NCBI GenBank assembly: GCA_945494195.1
Contig: CALYVJ010000154.1
Coordinates: 1-5,331, forward strand
Source: an uncultured Selenomonas sp.
Lineage (GTDB): Bacteria; Bacillota; Negativicutes; Selenomonadales; Selenomonadaceae
Direction: 5' to 3'
Length of the DNA: 5,331 nt
Part shown: in pieces, positions 1-5,331 of the stretch
Position numbering within the stretch: the first letter of the stretch is position 1
Layout of the letters: each line of letters begins with the position of its first letter
Position numbers and translations under genes: made by a program
The notes under the pieces: model-generated
What the model was told of the DNA's origin: nothing
The model's input: the letters and a program-made list of their open reading frames with translations, nothing else
Database searches by the model: none

Positions 1-926
1 ATCTTCGTGGCCGAGACCGCAAGCTGGGCAGCAGAGGCCCCGTGGGTTATCCCCCGCGTATACCAGGTAGCATGCTTGCGCATTTCCCGCGGGCCAACAT
101 AGTCTCCCTTATACTTCAGCAACAAATCGAGATGGCGGATAATCACTTCTGCCCGTTCCTTCATAGTCGGTCCCAAAAGCATTTCTCCCGTCTGCCAAAA
201 ATGGGTGAGCTGTTTGAAAATCCAGGGATTGCCCTGGGCTGCCCGGCCCACCATTACACCGTCTGCACCGGTAACTGCCAGTATTTTCTTGAGGTCACTG
301 CAGCTACGCACATCGCCATTAGCGATGACGGGGATACTGACGCTTTGCTTTACCTTGGCGATAATCTCCCAATCCGCATTGTCCCGATAGAATTGTTCCC
401 GGGTGCGGCCGTGGACGGCAATCGCATCAACACCAGCCTCTTCGGCCAGCTTTGCCATTTCTATGACATTGACATGCTCTTCGTCCCAGCCCTTGCGCAT
501 CTTTACGGTAAATGGCATTTTGACTGCCTTACGGATGGCGGACAGGATTGCAAACGACTTTTGCGGGTCACGCATCAGCGCCGATCCCTCTCCATTCTTG
601 ACAATCTTGGGTGCCGGACATCCCATATTGAAATCGAGGATATCGGCTGTTCCCAAATCCTCTACATACTTGGCTGCCTCAGCTGCCATTTCCGGCGTAT
701 TAGCAAAAATCTGCATGGCAATCGGACGCTCTGCAAGCTCCGTCGTTAGCATCTCCAACGTACGCTCATTGCGGAAGTGTATTCCCTGGCTGCTGACCAT
801 CTCCGCATAACACAGCGGACACCCCATATCATGCGCAATAATGCGATAAGCAGTATCCGTCACCCCCGCCATAGGAGCCAGAAATACCGGCACTTCAAAA
901 TGGAAGGATCCGATATTCATGCTCAT
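1..926 (-). CDS. dusB: tRNA-dihydrouridine synthase DusB (3' end cut by window edge)
   Basis: Flavin (FMN)-dependent enzyme that reduces specific uridines of tRNA to dihydrouridine, using NADPH; cytoplasmic. The 308 complete codons visible form a TIM-barrel Dus protein: APMAGVTD at residues 17-24 (FMN site), FNMGCP at 99-104 with the presumed catalytic acid Cys103, KNGEGSALM at 110-118, TVKMRKGW at 140-147 (Lys142), VHGRTREQF at 171-179 (His172), ANGDV at 202-206 and GRAAQGNPW at 227-235 (FMN phosphate). The C-terminal helical domain begins with the MRKH...WYTRG stretch. DusB proteins are usually about 320-330 residues, so only some 15-25 residues should be missing beyond base 1. The start is ATG at 926, set by AAGGAG 8 bases upstream; a second in-frame ATG at 920 is too far from that site. 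The start overlaps the coaX stop as ATGA (926-923), so the two are probably translationally coupled and co-transcribed. Family certain; the DusB subtype rests on motif style and on context (in Bacillota dusB commonly sits before greA/lysS). Confidence 0.95.
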   Translation of the reverse strand, partial: MSMNIGSFHFEVPVFLAPMAGVTDTAYRIIAHDMGCPLCYAEMVSSQGIHFRNERTLEMLTTELAERPIAMQIFANTPEMAAEAAKYVEDLGTADILDFNMGCPAPKIVKNGEGSALMRDPQKSFAILSAIRKAVKMPFTVKMRKGWDEEHVNVIEMAKLAEEAGVDAIAVHGRTREQFYRDNADWEIIAKVKQSVSIPVIANGDVRSCSDLKKILAVTGADGVMVGRAAQGNPWIFKQLTHFWQTGEMLLGPTMKERAEVIIRHLDLLLKYKGDYVGPREMRKHATWYTRGITHGASAAQLAVSATK

Positions 927-1738
927 GCTTCCGTCTCCTTCTGCAAATGGTCTGCACTGCGCCCCTCACGGCGGTCAGCATTGCGCTCGTAAAGCGCCTG
1001 CAGTCCTGTCAGCGTAAGAAAATGATCTACCTTGTCAATAGTAGACGATTCCTTGGCAATCATGCGGGAAAGACCACCTGTCGCGATCACCTTCATTTCC
1101 TTGCCATACTCTCCTTTGATGCGGCGCACAATTTCGTCAATCTGCCCCACATAGCCGAAAATGATTCCCGCCTGCATCCCTTGGATCGTATTGCGGCAAA
1201 TAATCTGCTTGGGAGGTACCAACTCGATGCGTGGCAGCTGTGCCGCGCGCTGGAATAACGCGTCGGCACTGGTCCCAATTCCCGGTGCAATAACACCGCC
1301 AAGAAAATCCCCTTCATCGCCGACCACATCAAAAGTAGTTGCTGTACCGATATCGATGACAATCAACGGACCGCCGTATTGTTCATAAGCGCCAACTACA
1401 TTGACAATTCGGTCAGCACCGATCGCCCGCGGGTTTTCATAATGCAGCTTGATGCCCGTCTTGATTCCTGGACCCACCACCAACGGCCGGATATGAAAAT
1501 AACGCTCACACATTTTTACCATCGGAACCACCAATGGCGGAACAACCGAAGAAATGATGATTGCATGGATGTCCGACATACGGATTCCCTGATAATTAAA
1601 CAAATCATTCATGAGCATACCGTACTCGTCGCCAGTTTTCTGCCGGTCCGTCGAAATACGCCAATGTTTGACCAGCTTCTTGCCTTCATAAGTTCCCATG
1701 ACAATATTGCTGTTGCCAATATCAAAAACTAATAACAA
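923..1738 (-). CDS. coaX: Type III pantothenate kinase CoaX
   Basis: Phosphorylates pantothenate to 4'-phosphopantothenate with ATP, the first step of coenzyme A synthesis; cytoplasmic. The family is known to be insensitive to CoA feedback and to need a monovalent cation such as K+. With the start chosen here it is 271 residues, typical for the family. ASKHA-fold motifs are in order: DIGNSN at 6-11 (phosphate loop 1), GADR at 107-110 with Asp109 as the likely catalytic base, DIGTATTFD at 129-137 (phosphate loop 2), GGVIAPG at 147-153, and ATGGLS at 219-224 (nucleotide site). The start is TTG at 1738, giving MLLVFDIGN, the usual family N-terminus. It lies 8 bases after GGAGGAGG (1754-1747). 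The frame stays open to a TTG at 1756, but that would translate the ribosome site as Glu-Glu-Glu and add six non-family residues. It follows birA by 47 bases and overlaps dusB by four. The last 18 or so residues are charged and probably unstructured. Confidence 0.95.
   Translation of the reverse strand: MLLVFDIGNSNIVMGTYEGKKLVKHWRISTDRQKTGDEYGMLMNDLFNYQGIRMSDIHAIIISSVVPPLVVPMVKMCERYFHIRPLVVGPGIKTGIKLHYENPRAIGADRIVNVVGAYEQYGGPLIVIDIGTATTFDVVGDEGDFLGGVIAPGIGTSADALFQRAAQLPRIELVPPKQIICRNTIQGMQAGIIFGYVGQIDEIVRRIKGEYGKEMKVIATGGLSRMIAKESSTIDKVDHFLTLTGLQALYERNADRREGRSADHLQKETEA
935..940 (-). promoter_or_regulatory. Ribosome binding site of dusB
   Basis: AAGGAG on the minus strand, 8 bases before the ATG at 926. 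It lies inside the last codons of coaX, as expected for an overlapping gene pair, and it favours the ATG at 926 over the in-frame ATG at 920. Confidence 0.85.
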
Positions 1739-1746
1739 AAATGGTT

Positions 1747-1754
1747 CCTCCTCC
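1747..1754 (-). promoter_or_regulatory. Ribosome binding site that fixes the coaX start
   Basis: GGAGGAGG on the minus strand, 8 bases before the TTG at 1738. This very strong match to the anti-Shine-Dalgarno sequence decides the start of coaX in favour of TTG at 1738. The site lies only three bases downstream of the palindrome at 1758-1777. Confidence 0.85.
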
Positions 1755-1757
1755 AAT

Positions 1758-1777
1758 CATGCAGACCAGTCTGCATG
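1758..1777. repeat. 20-base palindrome before coaX
   Basis: Perfect 9-base inverted repeat with a two-base centre: CATGCAGAC, CA, GTCTGCATG. As RNA it could fold into an 8-bp stem with a four-base loop. It fills most of the birA-coaX spacer, ends three bases before the coaX ribosome site, and has no T tract, so it is not an intrinsic terminator. It could be a protein binding site, a translation-modulating or RNase-processing hairpin, or chance. It does not resemble the biotin operator known for BirA (TTGTTAAC-type half-sites about 15 bases apart). Confidence 0.6.
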
Positions 1778-1785
1778 GTCTTCTC

Positions 1786-2766
1786 CTACTTTCGGGGACG
1801 GATGGATACATCGCCTGCCAGCACACGGTGGCGTCCATCCTCCGCATCCACCAGCAGTGCTCCATCTTCATCGATATCTACCGCAGTCCCCACATATTCC
1901 TCGCCATCACGAACGCCGATTACGCGAACCTCCTGTCCCAAGGTAACCGAATATCTCCGCCAAGCATCCATAACCGGCTCGAACCCCTTGGCCAGAACCT
2001 CATCATACAGTTTATCCATGGCCTCCAATAATACCTGGAAAAATTTTACGCGCGGAATTTTCTCCCCATGGTTGGCCACCTGCAGCGAAGTCGCTTTATC
2101 CCGGATATCTTCTGGGAAATCCTCTGGCAGGATATTTACATTTATACCAGTCCCAATGACTACGTAATTGATGCGATCCATTTCCGCACTCATTTCCGTC
2201 AGAATCCCCACCATTTTCCTGTTCTCAAACAGGATGTCATTGGGCCACTTGATTCCCGCTGCAAGACCGAATTTCTCCATCGCCATAGCAACGGCTACTG
2301 CCGCCATCAGCGTACATTTAGGCGCTTCCTGCGGCATAAAGGGGGGACGAAGGATTACCGAAAACCAAATCCCCTTGCCGGCCGGTGAAAAGAATTTGCG
2401 CTCCAAACGCCCCTTGCCACCAGTCTGCTGCTCCGTCACCACAATCGTGCCGTCCAAGGCGCCATCAGCGGCTAGCTGCTTTGCCCAAGTATTGGTGGAA
2501 TCCAATATTTCCTTAAAATGAATATCACGTCCGATGCAGCGTGTCTTAAGTCCATGCCGGATTTCATTCGGCAGCAGCCTGTCCGGGGTCTCACGAAGAG
2601 AATACCCGCTCCGCGAATGGCTAACGATCTCATACCCGTCCTCACGCAATTCGCGAATATGTTTCCATATTGCCGTCCGGGATACACCAAGACGGCTAGC
2701 CATCTCTTCCCCGGAAATATACTGCTCACCAGCACGGCGCAAAATATCAAGAATCTCAGTCCGCAA
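1786..2766 (-). CDS. birA: Bifunctional biotin-[acetyl-CoA-carboxylase] ligase / biotin repressor BirA
   Basis: Activates biotin with ATP to biotinyl-AMP and transfers it to the lysine of biotin carboxyl carrier proteins; group II enzymes also repress biotin synthesis and uptake genes. With the start chosen here it is 326 residues. An N-terminal winged helix-turn-helix (about 1-60; SGEEMASRLGVSRTAIWKHI at 18-37) marks it as group II. The ligase core contains GGKGRLERKFFSP at 116-128 (biotinyl-AMP loop), KWPND at 173-177, K184 in KMVGIL, and GTGINVN at 205-211. A small SH3-like C-terminal domain spans about 275-322. The start is TTG at 2766, seven bases after AAGGAGG (2780-2774). An in-frame GTG at 2793 would put the ribosome site inside the gene and lies within a couple of bases of the predicted transcription start, so it is rejected. 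birA opens a unit with coaX and dusB, behind its own promoter. No biotin operator is visible here, so any regulatory targets lie elsewhere. Confidence 0.95.
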   Translation of the reverse strand: MRTEILDILRRAGEQYISGEEMASRLGVSRTAIWKHIRELREDGYEIVSHSRSGYSLRETPDRLLPNEIRHGLKTRCIGRDIHFKEILDSTNTWAKQLAADGALDGTIVVTEQQTGGKGRLERKFFSPAGKGIWFSVILRPPFMPQEAPKCTLMAAVAVAMAMEKFGLAAGIKWPNDILFENRKMVGILTEMSAEMDRINYVVIGTGINVNILPEDFPEDIRDKATSLQVANHGEKIPRVKFFQVLLEAMDKLYDEVLAKGFEPVMDAWRRYSVTLGQEVRVIGVRDGEEYVGTAVDIDEDGALLVDAEDGRHRVLAGDVSIRPRK

Positions 2767-2773
2767 TGGAAAT

Positions 2774-2780
2774 CCTCCTT
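2774..2780 (-). promoter_or_regulatory. Ribosome binding site that fixes the birA start
   Basis: AAGGAGG on the minus strand, seven bases before TTG at 2766. No ATG lies at a suitable distance, and the upstream in-frame GTG (2793) would place this site within the coding region. Confidence 0.85.
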
Positions 2781-2801
2781 TGCTCCATTTCACACCTGTT
2801 C

Positions 2802-2830
2802 ATTATACAACGAAAATAACCATTAAAAAA
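2802..2830 (-). promoter_or_regulatory. Probable sigma-A-type promoter for birA-coaX-dusB
   Basis: A perfect TATAAT -10 box lies at 2807-2802 on the minus strand. At 16-17 bases upstream the -35 position is only TTTTTA or TTTTTT (2830-2824), a poor match that coincides with the T tract of the ftsH terminator. Transcription would start near 2795, giving a leader of about 30 bases before the birA TTG. The -10 box and its position between a terminator and a gene support the call; the weak -35 limits it. Confidence 0.6.
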
Positions 2831-2854
2831 GACCTTCTGTTACAGAAGGTCTTT
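2825..2854 (-). terminator. Intrinsic terminator after ftsH
   Basis: On the minus strand, AAAGACCTTCTG (2854-2843), loop TAA, and the complementary arm CAGAAGGTCTTT (2839-2828) form a perfect 12-bp stem. A run of six T (2830-2825) begins in the last bases of the arm. It starts 12 bases past the ftsH stop, so it should end the hpt-ftsH transcript. On the plus strand the hairpin is followed by only three T, so it is weak in that direction, and no plus-strand gene needs it. Confidence 0.92.
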
Positions 2855-2866
2855 CCCGTTTCCACC

Positions 2867-4903
2867 TTAGCGATCATAATGCGTGACATTGAATTTCGGT
2901 TCCGCTTTATCTTCTTTCTCCGCGTCCGTCTTTTCCTCTGCCGCCGGCTCTTTATCGGCTTCGTTTTCCTTATCTGCAGCATCCTCTTCCGTCTGCTGTT
3001 CCCCTTCCTCAACCGGAGCTGGGTCGAAGAAAGACCAATCATCCTTCTTCGTCTCAAAGTTCAACGGATCCGTTGCCTTTTTTTCGTCTTCATCGGCAAG
3101 CTTGCCAGTCGTCAACAATTCTTCCAGCTGTTTAGCCGTCAAAGTCTCACGCTCGATAAGCGCCTGTGCAATAAGTTCGAGCTTATCGCGGTTTTCCGTG
3201 ATGAGTACCCGGCAAGCCTCATAGGCTTCTTCCAGATATTTGCGAACTTCCTTATCGATCTCACTGGCAACCTCTTCCGAATAGTTGCGCTCATGGTTGA
3301 TGTCTCTGCCCAGAAATACCTGATGGTTCTGGCTTTCGCCGTAAGCTACCGGCCCCAGGACATCACTCATGCCGTATTGCATGACCATACCACGGACCAT
3401 GCGAGTTGCCTGCTGGATATCCTGAGAAGCTCCCGTACTGATTTCCTTCAGTACGATTTCCTCCGCCACACGGCCGCCCATAGCCACCTTGAGTCGATCC
3501 AGCAGTTCGGACTTAGTTGCGTAGTTGCGGTCTTCCTTCGGAAGCATCAGCGTATAACCGCCAGCACGGCCACGCGGAATGATAGTAACCTTGTGGACCG
3601 GATCTGCATGTTTGAGCAGCATGCCGACGAGGGTATGACCACCTTCATGATAGGCCGTCAGGCGTTTCTCTTCATCATTCATGATATGAGACTTGCGCTC
3701 CGGTCCTGCCATTACACGCTCGATAGCCTCTTCGAGTTCCTGCATATAAATCTTTTTCTTATCCCGGCGGGCAGCCAGAAGCGCCGCCTCGTTGACCAGA
3801 TTGCTGAGATCCGCTCCGGTAAAGCCCGGAGTACGACGAGCAAGGATATCAAGATCAGCATCCTCATCCACCGGTTTTCCCTTGGTATGGACTTTGAGAA
3901 TAGCCAAGCGGCCGCGTACATCCGGTTTATCAACGACAATCTGCCGGTCGAAACGGCCGGGGCGCAAAAGCGCCGGATCTAAAATATCCGGGCGGTTCGT
4001 TGCCGCAATGATGATAATCCCTTCATTAGCAGCAAACCCATCCATCTCAACGAGCAACTGGTTCAGCGTCTGTTCGCGCTCGTCGTGGCCACCGCCGACA
4101 CCAGCACCACGCTGGCGGCCAACAGCATCAATCTCATCGATAAACACGATGCACGGCGCATTTTTCTTCGCCTGATCGAAAAGATCGCGGACACGCGAAG
4201 CACCGACACCAACAAACATCTCCACGAAATCCGAACCAGAAATCGAGAAGAACGGGACTCCGGCCTCACCAGCTACCGCACGTGCCAACAAAGTCTTACC
4301 AGTACCTGGAGGGCCAAAGAGCAGGACGCCTTTAGGAATGCGGGCTCCAAGATCATTATATTTCTTCGGATGCTTGAGGAATTCGACAACTTCTTCGAGT
4401 TCCTGCTTGGCCTCATCGGCACCAGCAACATCCTTGAAGTTTACCTTAATTTTGTCCGCACCACTCATGCGGGCCCGGCTCTTGCCAAAAGACATGACAC
4501 GCCCGCCACCGCCTTGCGTCTGCTGCATGATAAAGAACCATACCCCCACCAGCAAGAGAATCGGCAGAACCGACGAGAACATCGTAGACCACCATGGCGG
4601 CTCCGGCGGATTCTCAGCGGCAATCTCAACATTCTTGCTGCTGAGCTTCTGATAAAGCTGCGGGTCATTGTTCGGGGCATCCGGCGTGATGGTCGTGAAT
4701 TCCGTACCATCGGAAAGTTTTCCGCGGATCGTATTCTGAATGATTACGACCTTTGATACTTCACCGTTATCCACTTGTTGCAGGAACTGCGTGTACTCGA
4801 TTTCCTGCTTGGCTGTGTTCTTTGTTGAAAAATAGTCGATAATGGAAATCGCGACCAAGATAATCAACAGGTAGAACCCTACATTTCGTAGAAACTTATT
4901 CAA
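2867..4903 (-). CDS. ftsH: ATP-dependent zinc metalloprotease FtsH
   Basis: Membrane-bound AAA+ protease that forms a hexamer and degrades misassembled membrane proteins and some short-lived regulators at the inner face of the membrane. It has 678 residues. A first membrane helix lies at about 8-25, an extracytoplasmic domain at about 27-103, and a second helix at about 106-126, followed by a Gly-rich linker (131-134) and [10 protein letters not shown]. The AAA module has Walker A GPPGTGKT (197-204), pore loop MFVG (229-232), Walker B IVFIDEID (252-259) and the second region of homology ATNRPD...RPGRFDR with arginine fingers R317 and R320. The M41 peptidase has HEGGH at 419-423 (zinc ligands His419 and His423, catalytic Glu420) and the third ligand Asp495. 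The tail (about 603-678) is acidic and low-complexity, making the protein some 35-40 residues longer than E. coli or B. subtilis FtsH. The start is TTG at 4903, eight bases after GGAGG; the nearby ATG at 4908 is out of frame and stops after two codons. It follows hpt by 63 bases and ends at a terminator. Confidence 0.98.
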   Translation of the reverse strand: MNKFLRNVGFYLLIILVAISIIDYFSTKNTAKQEIEYTQFLQQVDNGEVSKVVIIQNTIRGKLSDGTEFTTITPDAPNNDPQLYQKLSSKNVEIAAENPPEPPWWSTMFSSVLPILLLVGVWFFIMQQTQGGGGRVMSFGKSRARMSGADKIKVNFKDVAGADEAKQELEEVVEFLKHPKKYNDLGARIPKGVLLFGPPGTGKTLLARAVAGEAGVPFFSISGSDFVEMFVGVGASRVRDLFDQAKKNAPCIVFIDEIDAVGRQRGAGVGGGHDEREQTLNQLLVEMDGFAANEGIIIIAATNRPDILDPALLRPGRFDRQIVVDKPDVRGRLAILKVHTKGKPVDEDADLDILARRTPGFTGADLSNLVNEAALLAARRDKKKIYMQELEEAIERVMAGPERKSHIMNDEEKRLTAYHEGGHTLVGMLLKHADPVHKVTIIPRGRAGGYTLMLPKEDRNYATKSELLDRLKVAMGGRVAEEIVLKEISTGASQDIQQATRMVRGMVMQYGMSDVLGPVAYGESQNHQVFLGRDINHERNYSEEVASEIDKEVRKYLEEAYEACRVLITENRDKLELIAQALIERETLTAKQLEELLTTGKLADEDEKKATDPLNFETKKDDWSFFDPAPVEEGEQQTEEDAADKENEADKEPAAEEKTDAEKEDKAEPKFNVTHYDR

Positions 4904-4911
4904 TCCATTGC

Positions 4912-4917
4912 CCTCCC
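4912..4917 (-). promoter_or_regulatory. Ribosome binding site that fixes the ftsH start
   Basis: GGGAGG on the minus strand within AAAGGGAGGG, eight bases before TTG at 4903. The ATG at 4908 between them reads only Met-Asp-stop, so the TTG is the functional start. Confidence 0.8.
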
Positions 4918-4923
4918 TTTCCG

Positions 4924-4942
4924 GGAGCTTTTAAAAGGCTCC
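4924..4942. repeat. Short inverted repeat in the hpt-ftsH spacer
   Basis: GGAGC and GCTCC flank a T/A-rich centre (TTTTAAAAG). With one bulged base the pairing can extend through CTTTTAAAAG. On the minus strand it sits about seven bases before the ftsH ribosome site and has no T tract after it, so it is not a terminator. It may be a leader hairpin of ftsH or have no function. Confidence 0.35.
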
Positions 4943-4966
4943 TGCGGATTTATTTGTTTGGCATAC

Positions 4967-5331
4967 TCAGGCGTAAATCTCCGGCTTCAAGACACCGATA
5001 TATGGCAGGTTGCGATATACCTCTGCATAATCCAGGCCGTAGCCAACCAGGAACTCATCTGGTACTTCAAAGCCACAGTAGTCAATATTGACATCTACCA
5101 CGCGGCGGGATGGCTTCGAAAGCAGCGAACAAAGTTTAACGCTTTTCGGTTTGCGCTCTTTGAAATACTTCATGAGATAATTCATGGTCGTCCCCGAGTC
5201 TATTATATCTTCAATAATGATGAGGTGTTTTCCTTCTACATCATAGTCAAGATCTTTTAAAATTTTAACTGTGCCGCTGGTAGACGTACCATTTCCATAG
5301 CTTGAAGCAATCATAAAGTCAAAATGAACCG
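4967..5331 (-). CDS. hpt: Hypoxanthine phosphoribosyltransferase (5' part outside window)
   Basis: Purine salvage enzyme that joins hypoxanthine or guanine to PRPP, giving IMP or GMP and pyrophosphate; cytoplasmic. About 120 codons of the usual 175-185 are visible, that is, the C-terminal two thirds. The frame runs on to the right edge past an internal Met codon at 5314: the residues before it (VHFDF) join it as [12 protein letters not shown], the normal family sequence, so the Met is not the start. Visible motifs are [11 protein letters not shown] (pyrophosphate/flexible loop), [16 protein letters not shown] (PRPP-binding loop with the Glu-Asp pair and the Asp of DSGTT), the SKPSRR stretch, and [21 protein letters not shown], which carries the residues that contact the purine base and metal. 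The C-terminus [13 protein letters not shown] is typical of Bacillota Hpt. In many Bacillota this gene lies between tilS and ftsH, so tilS is the expected neighbour beyond the edge. The gene is often called hprT in Bacillus. Confidence 0.95.
   Translation of the reverse strand, partial: VHFDFMIASSYGNGTSTSGTVKILKDLDYDVEGKHLIIIEDIIDSGTTMNYLMKYFKERKPKSVKLCSLLSKPSRRVVDVNIDYCGFEVPDEFLVGYGLDYAEVYRNLPYIGVLKPEIYA

Noticed and set aside
222..237. Inverted repeat CCAGGG-ATTG-CCCTGG inside dusB
   Set aside because: The stem is only six bases long, it encodes the conserved GNPW region, and no T tract follows on either strand.
42..749. A 235-codon plus-strand open frame
   Set aside because: It is antisense to the well-supported dusB and shows no recognisable protein features.
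2395..2421. BirA ligand loop GKGRLER lacks the last Gly of the E. coli GRGRRGR motif
   Set aside because: B. subtilis-type BirA proteins also replace that Gly, so this is ordinary variation and not a lost active site.
2794..2830. Biotin operator in front of birA
   Set aside because: No pair of TTGTTAAC-like half-sites is present in the leader or promoter region, so autoregulation by BirA is not supported here.
2534..3982. A 482-codon plus-strand open frame
   Set aside because: It lies antisense to birA, the terminator and the C-terminal half of ftsH, shows no family motif and no ribosome site, and reads straight through an intergenic region. It is a by-product of codon use in the real genes.
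4085..4756. A 223-codon plus-strand open frame
   Set aside because: It is fully antisense to the AAA domain and N-terminus of ftsH, with no motifs.
4943..4966. Possible promoter for ftsH in the A/T-rich hpt-ftsH spacer
   Set aside because: No hexamer pair with acceptable spacing resembles consensus; co-transcription with hpt is the simpler reading.
5312..5314. ATG at 5314 as the start of hpt
   Set aside because: The frame is open to the window edge, the upstream residues match the family, and a protein starting here would lack the N-terminal third of the enzyme.

Overview
The window holds five genes in a row, all on the minus strand. In transcription order (right to left) they are hpt (3' part only), ftsH, birA, coaX and dusB (nearly complete, running off the left edge). 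No gene on the plus strand is supported: the long plus-strand reading frames lie antisense to these genes and show no recognisable protein. There are no RNA genes, mobile elements, CRISPR arrays or long repeats, and no gap over about 100 bases without a gene.

Organism: the strong purine-rich Shine-Dalgarno sites, several TTG starts, a type III pantothenate kinase, a BirA with an N-terminal repressor domain, and the order hpt-ftsH-(birA)-coaX-dusB all point to Bacillota (Firmicutes). Bacillus subtilis has a related but looser arrangement (tilS-hprT-ftsH-coaX ... dusB-lysS). The roughly balanced base composition and the compact birA-coaX-dusB block suggest a Negativicutes or clostridial-type lineage such as a Selenomonas relative. 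That placement is an inference, and the genus cannot be read from this window.

Layout: there appear to be two transcription units. The first ends with hpt and ftsH, which are 63 bases apart with no terminator between them. It closes with a strong intrinsic terminator (12-bp perfect stem plus a T tract) just after the ftsH stop. The second starts inside the same roughly 60-base spacer, at a perfect TATAAT -10 box whose -35 position falls in the terminator's T tract. It reads birA, then coaX after 47 bases, then dusB with a 4-base ATGA overlap.

Function: this is core housekeeping. Hpt salvages hypoxanthine and guanine. FtsH is the membrane AAA+ zinc protease for quality control. BirA attaches biotin to carboxylases and probably represses biotin genes. 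CoaX makes the first committed step to coenzyme A. DusB makes dihydrouridine in tRNA. BirA and CoaX both supply acyl-transfer cofactors, which may explain their pairing.

I did not find an undescribed system. The points worth a second look are small: ftsH, birA and coaX all appear to start at TTG, and in birA and coaX the longer reading frame would wrongly translate the ribosome binding site; a near-perfect 20-base palindrome with a possible leader peptide sits just before the coaX ribosome site; and a terminator and a promoter overlap between ftsH and birA.
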